Notes under the pieces: model-generated | What the model saw: only the letters and a program-made list of their open reading frames with translations | What the model was told of the DNA's origin: nothing | The model's database searches: none | Assembly: GCA_030374805.1 (NCBI GenBank) | Contig: JARGSG010000225.1 | Coordinates: 434,001-498,000, forward strand | Source: Gracilaria gracilis | Lineage: Eukaryota > Rhodophyta > Florideophyceae > Gracilariales > Gracilariaceae | DNA length: 64,000 nucleotides | Direction of reading: 5' to 3' | Position numbers and translations under genes: made by a program | Shown: piece after piece, positions 49,561 through 60,410 of the stretch | Layout of the letters: every line of letters begins with the position of its first letter | How positions within the stretch are numbered: position 1 is the first letter of the stretch

Positions 49561-51519
49561 ATGGCGGGTCGAGCTCCCAACCGTGGGCATAAAAGCGCAT
49601 CCCCGAAGTCTTCGGATTCCATCTCGCCTCGCGAAGACCAAGTCACTACCATTCGACAGTGCATACCTCGCTGCAGCGACGATCAATCCTGTTCACAACA
49701 GTCTGCTTCTCGCTCTCGCGGTGTTACTACCAACCTTCCCGTTCCTCGAGTACCTCGCGCGATGAGCGGTCAACCTCCGAACTCGGGATACTTCCCCGGA
49801 TTTCGTTCCGTGCCTCTTCCGCAAAGTGGCAATGCTTCTGGGGCGTCCCAGGGACTCAACGCCAGTGGCGGGCACGTTCTCCCTCCGGGGCAGCAGTCCC
49901 ATGGGCACGTCATGCATGACGTGCCGTGGCCTTCCTACGACGAGCTAGTTGGGCTGAACCCTCGCGTTCACGCGCATATCTTCCGGACTGCTCCGTGGTT
50001 TCATCCGACAGCCGTTTTCAAAGAGGAGCTTATCGTGTCCTATGCGGACGGTACTGATCGCCTTCCCGGGGATCTTCCGGCGTTAGTCACCACTTCGTGA
50101 GATTGGCGTCGACGGGTTGCCGTCCCTCCTCACGCAATCTTGCGGCGTTCCGGCGAGTCGCTGGCTTCCGCTCAGGCGGCATTGGTTCGCTTGGGCTATG
50201 CGCGGCAGAGCCGGGCGAACTTCGAGTTCCCAATTCATGATTCCATCATCTTTGATCTCCGGTTGTACCGTACACAAGGCGAGATTTCGTATTGCGCCCG
50301 CTTGGCGGTGGTTGAGACTTACTCCTGGAGAGGACGTCCTAATGTACGCCAGGAGGCGGTGTGTTGGATTCATCCAATTATCTGGGCGGAGTTCGGGTAC
50401 CTTCGCCGGGAGTCCCGTTCGCGGTGGTTACAGAACTCCATCCGCAATGAGCGTCGTGCGCGTTCCCGTTTCGGGTTTCTCGTCCCGTATCAAAACACGG
50501 AGATCAATCGAATCCGGCATAATCGCCGGCTGGGCCGTTACGTTCCAATTCCCACTTGGTGGTCCTCGGTGGAGGTGTGTCACAGGTGCTACGTAGAGTT
50601 GCCCCCGGTCCTCTCCTATCTGGGCTCCTGCCTCATCGAGGATCCGTATTCAGGACTGTGGTCCGTGGTGCTCACCGAGTGGGCAATCCGCACCGCGGCT
50701 TATCTCCTGTGGGAAGTATATGACCAGTATCGACTGTGGTATGTCCCGCCTCGCCTTCGTGCGTGCATCCGATAACTCTCGTTGCGGGTCCCTCTGGGAG
50801 GTGAAAACAATGCCGAAGAAGTTCGTGGGCTTTTCGACGTAGTCGACCGAGTTGATTGGGCCAGCGTGCCCTTCGCTCAGAGCGGCCGCGGTTACGAGGA
50901 CGGCGGTTTCGACCGGTCTCCGGGACGACGCACGCCATTGGCGGGAGACTTCATCTTTTTCAATCCCTGGGAGGTGCAAGAGATCACCACAGCTGAAGCG
51001 GCAGCTCTCCGGATGGCTCCGAGGTATATCCCTTACGGGCATCCCGTTGGCTTCGTCGACGCTGACGATTTTTACCACGCCTACGGCGGTGACGACGACC
51101 AAATGATGGACGACGAACCCGACGTGGGGTATGATGACGACGTATTCGAAGAGGTTCCTTCCGCCAACGCGGCTGAGCCGACCTCCAATGACACGGCAGC
51201 GCCGGGAATGGCGACGGCTGAGCCAGTGAATCCACCCGCGCCCGAACCTTCGTCGGCAGGTGCCATGGTGGCTTCCCTTCCGGACGAACCAGATGTGATC
51301 GAGGTGCCTGCCGTCCTCCCCTCTGGGGGTGGAACCGGTGAGGCGGCTGTGAACGCTCATTTCCTCCGAGGAGTTCGGCTTTCCGCAACTGTCGCGAGCG
51401 GGGACGTCGCCGCAATGCGGGACGCGTTGGCTGCACGCCTTACTGGCGGATCCAATCCCAGCTATGGGGGTACTGGTGACGGTGCTCCGGGCCCTTCCAA
51501 CCAAGGGTCGGGGGCTTAG
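49561..51519 (+). pseudogene. Broken open-frame block, unidentified, probably retroelement-associated
   Basis: Forward frames cover almost the whole interval with about two interruptions. They start with a Ser/Gly/Pro-rich part (MAGRAPNRGHKSASPK), then a compact basic and aromatic part (FEFPIHDSIIFDLRLYRTQG, ETYSWRGRPNVRQEAVCWIH), then an acidic Asp/Glu/Pro/Ala-rich end. The layout could suit a Gag-like or DNA-binding product, but no zinc knuckle or known domain is visible. It faces the minus-strand pol relic at 51.7-54.7 kb. It is treated as a fossil; family uncertain. Confidence 0.35.
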
Positions 51520-51693
51520 TCCATCTTCCTCCTGATTCCCGCTATGCGGTGTTGTTGTAGGATATAGCCTTGATGGCCATTAAACCTACTTCCATCTATG
51601 ACGTATATTTTTCCTTTTCCAAGTGCCAGCTTCGTCTTCTCCCACTTCTCAACTTCCTTCTTGGTGAGCTAGCTTCTTCCCCTTCGGGGCGTG

Positions 51694-54660
51694 TTATCCC
51701 ACTTGGGCGTTGACAATTGTCACCGGGAGACCGGTGAGAGTACGCCGATGGTACTGCACCACTTTCGATCGTGGGAGATGCTCGATTGGCTCATCTGAGT
51801 CAGCCTCGGGTCCGTAGCCGTACCAACGTACGAGATACTGTATGTACCCCAGCGGGTGGTATGAGTGTTCCACTATGTGGTCGACTACGAACTCCTGTCG
51901 GAAGACTTCCCGGCCTTGCCGTGTGATTACGACATCCTGCTTCGGAGAGCTCTCCGGTGGCTTTACCGTGTGTGGCACTGCGTCGGTGTTTTGGTTAGAC
52001 CGTGTTGTGTCCAACAAGGTTGGTGGCACTGCTCCTTCGCGGTGTCGTCCCCCACTTAGGTCGATTGTCACGCGTCTGGCGGTGTCAGTGTTCCCGATCC
52101 CTTGGTTTGGTAGAGTTCCTTCTCCCGCGGGAGTCCCAAGTGGGCGTGCCGCAAGTTTGCGTGGTAGCGACCGTTTCGACGGAGTTGTGTGTGGCGTCGA
52201 ACGCGATTGCGTCAACGGTAACCCTGATTGAACCGGCCTCGCCGTGGTGGCACGTGACGTTGTCAACGGGTGGCCGTCATTGGTCTGCGCCGTGGCGTGT
52301 TCCGCCTCCGTATGCACGGGAGGTGTCAGCTCTATTTCTTGACGTGGTTCGCTTCGCTGAGCTGATCTCCCTTACAGGTGTAGTCTGTGTGCTACGGTTG
52401 GCACTTCCCTGCTGGGCATTTAGCGACGTGTCCACGGTGTGGCCCGCCTCAGACGTGTTGGGCGACTTAGTCTCCGACGACTCTTCTCCGTCTTGGACGT
52501 GCGAGCTCAACGGCGCCTTTGGCGGTGTTTCCACTCCTCTATGCGACGTAGTCACTCCCGGCGCGCTATGCGGCGTAGGCAACGGCTTCGCCGGTAACGA
52601 CTGAGTCTCCTTGGTCCTGTCTTGCACGGCGGTAGTATCTGGTGACAATTTTGCTTCTGCGTTGATGCGCGGCGACCGTGACGAGACGCCGGGCTCCCGA
52701 GAGGGCTTTGATTGCGCATTATCGGTGTCTCTCTTCCGTGCCACACGGTGTTCCTCACGCGACAGCGCGGAAGCATGACGATTAACGAGTCCCTCTCCCT
52801 CCTTAGATGCAGCGACATGGGGAGTGGGTGTCAAAGAGCAAAGGCGGCGAATCGTTACGCCAGGTGTCGAGGCTTCAGACAGCGAAGTACCAGGGCGCGT
52901 AGAGTCCGAGAACATCGGCATATCTGAGAGTCCCGTACTAGAGTGTCGTACCTCCCTAGGGCGGTCAATCGGGGGTGGGTCCGGTGTGTCCGTAGTGTTT
53001 GTTTCCGCTTCTGCGGTAGAATGTCTACTTGATGGGTCGTTTCCCGCAGGCGAGGGTGCAAAAACCATGCGATCGCGGGAAATGCGTTCGTGTTGCTGAC
53101 CCATCTTCCCTACGACAGTTTCGGATTCCACAGCAATTGTTTTGAAGGGACTGTCGGCGACGGGTGAGAGCTTGTGGCCCTTCTCCTTGCCTGGTTCCTA
53201 ATACTCCTTACGGCTGAACACATAGTCCCCTTCTTTAAGGGCGAGTGGTCTTCGAGGGGCTCGCTGATCGAAATCACGCTTATATGCGGCTTGTGACCGG
53301 GCCATTGACCGTTGTGCTGCAGGGACCAGCTTGGTAAGCCATGTCTTCCAGGTTTCCCTGTATCCCTTCGTCGAAGGAAATTGATCCAGCGTTGGCTGTG
53401 CTTCGAGCGCCACGGGCGGTGGGGTGCGAGACAGAACCAATTCAAATGGAGTCAATCCCGTAGTACGGTGTACCTGAGTGTTGTATGCGAATGTCAGCGC
53501 ATCGGTGAACAGGTCCCACGTGGTGGGGTGATCGGCTACGTATGAACGGAGTGCTGCTAACAGCGTCCGGTTAAACCGTTCAGCCTGCCCATTACACTGG
53601 GGGTAGTAGGTTGTCGTGAAGAGATTCCTGACATCCAGAATTCTGCATACATCCCCGAAGAACCGGGAGGCAAACTGTTTCCGTTGTCGGAGAGTAGATT
53701 CACCGGTGGACCGGAGACGAATGCCCAATGGGTGACGAATGCTTGCGCAACCGTCAATGACGTGATTCTCCGTAATGGTACGGTACGAACGAGCTTCGAG
53801 AAACGATCCGTGATCACGAGTAGAAATTTGTTACGCCGCTTAGTAGCGAGAAAGGGTACCAAAATATCGATAGCTACGAATTCCAGGGGCGCCCTTACGG
53901 GGAAGAGCTTCAACTTCGTCGCATGGCGGCGAAGCTTGACGCGATTCCGAGCACACTCGGGGCAGAACGGCACAGTTGCGTAGCAATCCAAAGCCATTGC
54001 TGGCCAGTAGAATTTCTTTCGCAATGTAAGGTACAGTTTCCGTCCTCCGACGTGGCTACTAAGTTTGACATAGTGTGATAAGTGTAACACCCGAGATTGT
54101 AGGGCGTGTGGCACCACTATTTGTGGGTTTTCAGTTATTGTGCGAACGAGATATCCAATATCATTCACCCGAAAGGGGAGATCAGCTCCTCCATTGAGTT
54201 GCGCCCGAATCTTCGTGCAGTAGGGATCGCTGAATTGTTCCCTAACCATCTCCTTCGTTGTGACGGGTACGAAGTTCCCTGGTAGGGGGTTCGCACTTTC
54301 GCTGACAGCGAGTAGGTCATCAAGTTCCTGGTCAAAATCCAATTCGTCTGGCCATTCCTCTTCGATATCATCCAGTTCACATGCGGTGCAGTCGTCAACT
54401 GCGAAGCAGGGTATTTCCTCGTCATCGACGGCTAACGCTTCCCCTGTGGTGGGTAGGCGAGAAAGGGCGTCGGCTTGTGTATTGTTAGCGCCTTTCTTGT
54501 AGGCGACGTCGAAGTCGAACTCTGCAAGACGCAGTCTCCAACGCATTAAGCGGCCTAAAGGCTCCGATATGGAGAGTAGCCATCTCAATGATGAGTGATC
54601 CGTCTAAACGGTGAAATGAGCACCCACGTCTGTGTTCTGCAAAGTGGAGTATTGGGTGCT
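51694..54660 (-). mobile_element. Ty3/Gypsy (chromovirus-type) LTR retrotransposon fossil: RNase H end, integrase, chromodomain
   Basis: Minus-strand fragments give the 3' part of pol. The RNase H end is near 54.5-54.6 kb (TDHSSLRWLL, YKKGANNTQADALSRL). The integrase zinc finger and core lie near 53.6-54.1 kb (FCPECARNRVKLRRHATKL, VAIDILVPFLATKR, SDNG). A long Ser/Thr-rich tail follows. A C-terminal chromodomain is at about 51.75-51.9 kb (IVEHSYHPLGYIQYLVRWYG). RT before integrase with a chromodomain places it in the chromovirus branch of Ty3/Gypsy. Reverse transcriptase, protease and gag are missing from this copy, it has several breaks, and no flanking LTR pair is evident. It is old. Confidence 0.8.
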
Positions 54661-54676
54661 ATGTGTGGAATAGTTG

Positions 54677-56115
54677 CTAGTTGTAGGCGTTATCTGGGCG
54701 CCCGCGGGGGTGGCAGAGGCTGGCACTCAAAAAATTAACAAATTTTAGAGTATTGTATTCCATCTCGCGCAGTTTAATGCTAGGGTCTCCTAGTATTTCG
54801 AGAGGTTCGCCTCGCAACTCACCCCAACTACACTCTTTTCCACGACCCTCTCCAAATTTTCCATCCGTGCTAGTTCCAATTTCCATTTCGCCCGAAAATG
54901 CGAAGCAATTGCCAACCCAGCCACCCTAAGACATCCGCTCATTCCTTCCCGTCTCCACCTCCACTCAACACCGCCACCCCCTTACCATACTTTAGTTGAT
55001 TTCCGCACCTCACGCGTTCGGATCCTGCATTTCCGTCTCCTCAAACCTCATCTCGTAGAAGTTCCGTGGGCAGCTCTCCCCATTTTCGTACACCCTCCTC
55101 GCCCCAGAACGGCTCCCCATACCACCATCCTCCGCTCCATCTGCTCTTCCAGTATGCGCTCCGCCGTCTGCACCGCATGCGCCGCGCTTCGAAACCCAGT
55201 CAACGTCGCAACCCGCAACCCCGGCCGCACCTCCTCTCCTACCATATTCCCTCCCTCCTTGCGTCTCTTCTTCAAGCGACTACCCACTTCCTTAGTCTTT
55301 GGCGTCACAGGCGATCCCTTCTCAACCTTCATTCCCCCCTTGGCACAACTTCATCCCACCTCCCCTCCTGTCCCCGTCAGTATCCCCTATCACCTCCACC
55401 AACAACAACCGCGCCTTTTCCACCTCTCCAATCTACATCTCCAGCATCTCCAACCTCCCCTTTAGCATCAAATTTTCCTCCCTCAGCTCCCGTATCTCCT
55501 TCCCTACGCATTCCACCACCCCATCCGCATGACGACCCATCTCCATTCCCAGCACCTTCAAACCATTCCGCAAATTAGATATTGCTTCCAATGACACCCC
55601 ATTCTCCTCCTCACTCTACACCACCCCTCCCATCTTCGCCACACTATCCGCAATACAGTCATCCATTCGCTCCTTCAACACAATCCCAACAACCTCACCC
55701 GCTCCTTCATTTCTCCCGTAAATTGCTCTTTCTTACCTCCCACTCCACCTCCACCCACCATGTGCTCCCCAATCCCCAACTGGCTCAGATACACCGCCCC
55801 TTTCCTCCATATCCCATCCTTCTCCCCCTTCTTCTCCACCACCTTCGAGCCCACATCCGCAGCCCCTGCCTTCCCTACAGCCACAACCTCCTGCTCTCGT
55901 GACCCTCCATCCACCCGCGCAACTTCGGCCACTTCCCGTTTCGGAGACGGCGTTCCTCCGATCTTCTTCCCTTCCAGGAACGCAAGAAGCTCCTCGTCCT
56001 TCACGTATACGTTCGATATCTTAGAAAAGCCAAAAGCGTCACCGAAAGCAAGATTTCGGTGCCATATCGTGCAATCGACGCCGTCCTCGTTTTCCGTGCC
56101 ACTGCCTATGCGCAC
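54677..56115 (-). pseudogene. Purine-rich decayed coding region, unidentified
   Basis: The minus strand is strongly purine-rich and encodes broken Gly/Lys/Glu-rich frames with coiled-coil character (for example GKEIRELREENLMLKGRLEM near 55.5 kb, and WHRNLAFGDAFGFSKISNVY near 56.0 kb). It has about three or more interruptions. No family is recognised. It abuts the Ty3/Gypsy relic and may be part of a mobile element. Confidence 0.35.
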
Positions 56116-56417
56116 GGCCTATATCTGAAACCATAACTTACCCCTTTCTGTTCCGACCGGTTTCGCGCCATAACCGTCACTGTACTGTACGCCTCGCCAG
56201 CACTCATGACGCCCGGGCCGTAGTGAGGACAACAGACCTGCGTAAGCTACTAAAGAATGTAGTACAGGGGGCTGTGAAACAGACCCGAACGGGAGTTAGT
56301 TGTACATGGCTGCGATGTTTCTGCAAACGCGATATCCAGTAGTAGTAGCACGTGAGCCCCGGATACAGATATTCAGGACCGACCGGGGCGGCAGGGCAAA
56401 AAAAAAAATTTTTTTTT

Positions 56418-56491
56418 GCACAGCGGGCCGATGTGCAGTGGCGCTTCATCAGTGCACTGATGAAGCGCCGCGACACCCGGGTCCGCTGTCC
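56418..56491. repeat. Foldback palindrome, copy 1
   Basis: A 74-bp near-palindrome with a perfect 30-bp core at 56440-56469 centred on agtgcact, flanked by cagcgggcc / gggtccgctg arms. It is in the reverse orientation relative to the array at 57411. A run of A then T (about 56399-56417) precedes it. Confidence 0.85.
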
Positions 56492-57410
56492 GGGGGGTGG
56501 TCTAGATCAACGGTCCTGGATGCTTTTGGAGGGATTGAAAACCACCCTAACACACTAATTTAGGGTGTTTCCAGAGCATCCGCAGCAATGCTCACTATAC
56601 TAACGTGACTAATAAATGCAGCCCCATAAGTGTCTTACTAGGCTCAAAGTCCCCGTGAAGAAGGATTTAACTTCATGTGAGCCTATTCTGTAAAGGAATG
56701 ACTTATATGATGTTTGTGCACGATCATTCGTGCGTGACAGTAGTCTGTAGAGACCCGCGTGTCTCGCCTACGGGTATACAGCGATATGTATCGAGCGGAC
56801 GGTGTCCGCGCCAGACAGTCTCCCCTGTGACGCTAGTGTAGAATTGAAACAACTCTATTGCTATATATAGTTATATTATTACTCGGATTTTAGAAAGACC
56901 AATATCTTGGTGGAAGAGTAAAAGTTTCATTCCCTTAGCGAAAGGTTCGTACTACATTCTTCGGAAAACACGACGACTGGGCAATGGCCAGGAGTGCAAT
57001 GGCGCTTCATAGTTGTATCCATGAACCACAATTCACCTCGGTCTACCGTCTACCGCGTCAATGCACAGTAGCGGGTCGCACAACGGGTTCCCTGGGCGAC
57101 ACGCCGACAAAGCAGACCTACAAGAACTCCGGCTTTATCTTTCACGGCGCGCGGAGAGGGGATCAAGAGAAATTGGTATTTTATCTATGGCAGGTGATAC
57201 GTCAAAGAGATGTTAAGGAAAGCTTGTAGACGCAAGAGACACGGAACTAAATAAATGTGGAGATATACGCGATGTTACTAATAAGGACAAGTAAGACAGT
57301 AGATTGGGGTCTCATTGCGCTTCATCGCTGCGCCGATGGAGCGCCACGCCACCCCGGACGGCTGTCCCAAAAAGATTATATAATTCCAATTAATTAAAAC
57401 TACAGCCTGG
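56492..57410. other. Non-coding repeat region with a partial foldback copy
   Basis: A diverged foldback copy lies near 57297-57370 (gcgcttcatcgctgcgccgatggagcgcc), and a half copy near 57000 (ggcgcttcat). A short frame at 56984-57229 has no recognisable product. Confidence 0.45.
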
Positions 57411-57935
57411 GACAGCGGACCCGGGTTTCGTGGCGCTTCATCATTGCACTGATGAAGCGCCACTGCACATTGGTTCGCTGTCCCAACGCCCCGTGTGTGG
57501 CAATCCTGCGGTAGTGGCATACGTGGCACCACTAGCGCGCCGATGACAGCGGACCCGGGTGTCGCGGCGCTTCATCGGTGCACCGATGAAGTGCCACGCC
57601 ACCTTGGTCCGCTGTCCGAACGCCTCGTGTGTGGAAAACCTGTGGTACTGGCATACGTGGCACCACCGGCGCGCCGTTGACAGCGGACCCGGGTGTCGTG
57701 GCGCTTCATCAGTGCACTGATGAAGCGCCACTGCACATCGATCCACTGTCCTAACGCCCCGTTTGTGGCAAACCTGTTGTAGTGGCATACGTGGCACCAC
57801 CAGCGCGCCGATGGCAGCGGACCCGGGTGTCGTGGCGCTTCATCGGTGCACCGCTGAAGCGCCACGCCACCTTGGTCCGCTGTCCCAACGCGCTGTTTCT
57901 GGCAAACCTGTGTTAATGGCATACGTGGCACCAGA
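57411..57935. repeat. Tandem array of foldback palindromes, 134-bp period, about 3.9 copies
   Basis: Units start at 57411, 57545, 57679 and 57813, exactly 134 bp apart. Each has a 74-bp near-palindrome (gacagcggacc ... ggtccgctgtc arms around ggcgcttcatc.gtgca..gatgaagcgcc) plus a 60-bp unique spacer (aacgccccgtgtgtgg ... ccaccagcgcgcc). The third unit has a perfect 34-bp palindrome at 57698-57731. Differences in the palindrome are often compensated on the other arm (agtgcact versus ggtgcacc), so the stem is conserved more than the sequence. Confidence 0.9.
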
Positions 57936-58048
57936 GACAGATAGAAGTTGGTGAGGAGCTCTATGTCAGTTATGGTGTGGAGTACAATTGGGACTGGGCT
58001 CTCACTCTTGATCCCGCTGAGGACCAGGAGTGGTTGCGAGGTCTATAG
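57932..58048 (+). pseudogene. Orphan C-terminal tail of a SET domain
   Basis: An open 38-codon stretch ends at the TAG at 58046-58048 and encodes QRQIEVGEELYVSYGVEYNW, then DWALTLDPAEDQEWLRGL. The I-x-x-GEEL-x-x-x-YG sequence is the closing motif of SET lysine methyltransferase domains, whose Tyr lines the substrate channel. Everything upstream is palindromic array, so the rest of the domain is missing. It could be the last exon of a disrupted gene or a fragment carried by a mobile element. Confidence 0.55.
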
Positions 58049-58268
58049 GCAACTCTCTTTGTGTAGCTGCACGATTGGTAGTTTCCAAAGATTTACACAG
58101 GTTCTGTAAACTGACCGTTATTGATTCCGCTATTCCATTCATCATACCCCCTTCTGTGTCCAACCATCCTCGCTCTTTCACACCGTTCTCCAAATCCCCT
58201 TTAATCTCCGATCTCTTTGTCTTCCCTGTTTTCTTTTCTCAACTTGAGCATTGGCATCAATTAACAAC

Positions 58269-58748
58269 ATGGTGGACAAGGCACGAACGCAGAGCACCCA
58301 GTCGCGCAAGAAGCCTGTAGGGAAGAAGAAGAAACTTGGTGAGGATAACAGAGGTTCAACACGAGTGGCTGCTAAAACAACGCCACGTCAATCACCAGCA
58401 GCGAAGGCCAACCACGGGCCTAATCCCACCGTCTGTCACCACCATTCTCGGCGCAAAGGTACCTCTGAGAACACTAGCGATGTACGTCAAAGTAGGCCAT
58501 CGCCAAGCTCCCCAACGCGGTCCACTCACCTCGTAAAACCAAATCCCAACTCCGAAGAAATTTCACCGGTTCCGAAAGCTCGAGAACCAGCAGGTTCGCT
58601 GACAAGGGATATTGTGGAAAAGGTTCGAGTTTCACAAGAGGAACAAGAGAATGTCCGTGTCTCTGAACTGGAAAGTAGTCCCACTGCAAGAGACCTACAA
58701 CGGAGTGTGGGCGATCCCACAACCATTCCACGGCCATCACCATTTTAG
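58269..58748 (+). CDS. Short basic, disordered protein, unknown
   Basis: The product is 159 aa from the ATG at 58269 (MVDKARTQSTQSRKKPVGKK); the frame before it starts with TTG. It is Lys/Arg/Ser/Pro-rich and lacks predicted fold or hydrophobic core; residues 15-30 look like a nuclear signal. A SRRKGTSEN to SPSSPTRS stretch resembles chromatin-associated tails. It follows the SET remnant by 220 bp and ends 64 bp before a Ty3/Gypsy LTR, so the gene may be cut short by that insertion. Function is unknown. Confidence 0.35.
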   Translation: MVDKARTQSTQSRKKPVGKKKKLGEDNRGSTRVAAKTTPRQSPAAKANHGPNPTVCHHHSRRKGTSENTSDVRQSRPSPSSPTRSTHLVKPNPNSEEISPVPKAREPAGSLTRDIVEKVRVSQEEQENVRVSELESSPTARDLQRSVGDPTTIPRPSPF

Positions 58749-58811
58749 ACGCGAAGGGCATCTACAGTTGCCTTGAAGCCCCAAAGAGTCGGCATACAGC
58801 GCGTGGGAAGG

Positions 58812-59165
58812 TGTTGATATCACCAGCAATGCTGAAGCCGCAGACTCACCACAATAAGTATTGTGGGTTTCCGGTTTAAGAAACAAGTCCAAACACTAGC
58901 CACGTAGTAGTGGATAGAGGACTACATGGACAGGTACCTTTTCAGGAAGCAAGTCCAAACGCAAGCCACCCAATAGTGAGCAGCGCATTACGTAGGTTGC
59001 AAAACACGCAACAAGTTAGAGAATAAAAAGCCCCGCCCTCGGAGGAGGAACTCCAAAGAACGGGAGGCAACCTTGGCAGTGTCTGCTAAGGTCTTGTGTC
59101 TGCTCTTTGCGTTTGCTTGCCCGTAGAACGCGCCGGTGTGTTTCTAGCAGTGTGATCGATCAACA
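58812..59165 (+). repeat. 5' LTR of the Ty3/Gypsy element
   Basis: 354 bp bounded by TGTTGAT and ATCAACA, a perfect 7-bp terminal inverted repeat of TG...CA type. Its first 149 bp recur at 63852-64000. Confidence 0.88.
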
Positions 59166-59213
59166 AAGCGCTTTGAGACGTCAAATCGTACCGAGCCGGT
59201 GCGAAAGGAAGAC

Positions 59214-60392
59214 ATGTCGACGTACGGACTGGTGAACACCATCCAGGCGCCAACGCTAAAGAAAGCGACCCAACCCGAACTCATTAAGTTTGAAACAGAT
59301 TACGCGGCATACGTAGACCGCGTAAATGATGTCAATGCAGGAAGGCCTGCAAACCAACGTTTGAAAGCTGCCTCCGTGCGGCAATGCATCCAGCCCAAGT
59401 TGCTACACAGCCTTTGCATTTTGGGCCGAATCGAAGGCACCGCCAAGGCCGAAGAAGCTGCAAACGAAGCAGTACAGTCCTGGTTCGAGTCTCGACCCGC
59501 TCACTCTTCAAGACACCTCAACGAACGAGTTGAAGAGGCCTTATCAGGAATCAAGTACTCACCGTCAACGCGAGATCCGGCTGGAGCTGCGGAGCAATTC
59601 GTGCTGGATGTTATCACTGCGCTCGACGAGCACAACGCGTCGGAGGTTATCACAGAATCCGATCGCTGTAAACAGCTTGTTTTCAAGCTGACACAAAAGC
59701 TCGAACCTTCGGAACTCAAGCAACTTGTCAAAGATCAGATTGGTATGTGGACTGCCGCACAGAAAGGGAACCCTACTTTCTATGCCAACAACCTGGCTAC
59801 GCACTCGACGCAAGTCCACTCCATTCAGTCAGCTACATCTAAGTTGAGAAGAAAGCAGGGGCACTCGCACAAGCGAAATGCGCGAAGCAGCAGTAACGAA
59901 CCACCGGCAAAGTTCTCTAGGCCAAACCGGCCTGTGCGGGAGAGGCTGGGGCAAAGAGCACCATCTGGAAATGGAAAAGCTGGCAAGCGTTCAGACGAAT
60001 GGACAAATTTTTGCTTGAATACCGAGGAATGCAAAGGCATTCACCCCATCAGCAAATGCCCTGCTACTTCGAAATCTAAGAAGAAAGAACTCTTGGACAA
60101 ACATTTTGCTGAGAAGAAGAGTCGGGCTACAATTTCGTCTATCCATCTACCCTCGAAAACCAGCCCGAACGAAGAGGAAGGAAGGTACGTGGTCCTTCTG
60201 AACGATGTGGAGGAAGTCGCACTGGGAGACTCAGGAGCAGATTTCTCAACCATATCGTCCAATATTTTCAGAAAAATTCTGGAAAAGCACCTCGACACGG
60301 CGTACGAGCAGCTTGCACGTCCAATGGTGCTCGAACCAGCTCTTACAGGTGGAGTGCCAGACAAAAAGTCAACCGCTTCCAGGAAGACCTAG
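59214..60392 (+). CDS. Gag-protease region of the Ty3/Gypsy element
   Basis: The frame from the ATG at 59214 encodes a Gag-like N-terminus (MSTYGLVNTIQAPTLKK), a helical capsid-like stretch, a basic region (RRKQGHSHKRNARSSS) and a Cys/His cluster (FCLNTEECKGIHPISKC) resembling a zinc knuckle. The C-terminal part carries the aspartic protease signature GDSGADFSTIS. Gag and protease in one frame ahead of pol is a known arrangement in this family. Confidence 0.75.
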   Translation: MSTYGLVNTIQAPTLKKATQPELIKFETDYAAYVDRVNDVNAGRPANQRLKAASVRQCIQPKLLHSLCILGRIEGTAKAEEAANEAVQSWFESRPAHSSRHLNERVEEALSGIKYSPSTRDPAGAAEQFVLDVITALDEHNASEVITESDRCKQLVFKLTQKLEPSELKQLVKDQIGMWTAAQKGNPTFYANNLATHSTQVHSIQSATSKLRRKQGHSHKRNARSSSNEPPAKFSRPNRPVRERLGQRAPSGNGKAGKRSDEWTNFCLNTEECKGIHPISKCPATSKSKKKELLDKHFAEKKSRATISSIHLPSKTSPNEEEGRYVVLLNDVEEVALGDSGADFSTISSNIFRKILEKHLDTAYEQLARPMVLEPALTGGVPDKKSTASRKT

Positions 60393-60410
60393 CTATCGTT
60401 AACAATCATT

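Noticed and set aside
57278-57931. Minus-strand repeat-derived frames with MPRMPL.QVC units
   Set aside because: Translation of the 134-bp palindromic array; the repetition comes from the DNA structure, not a protein.
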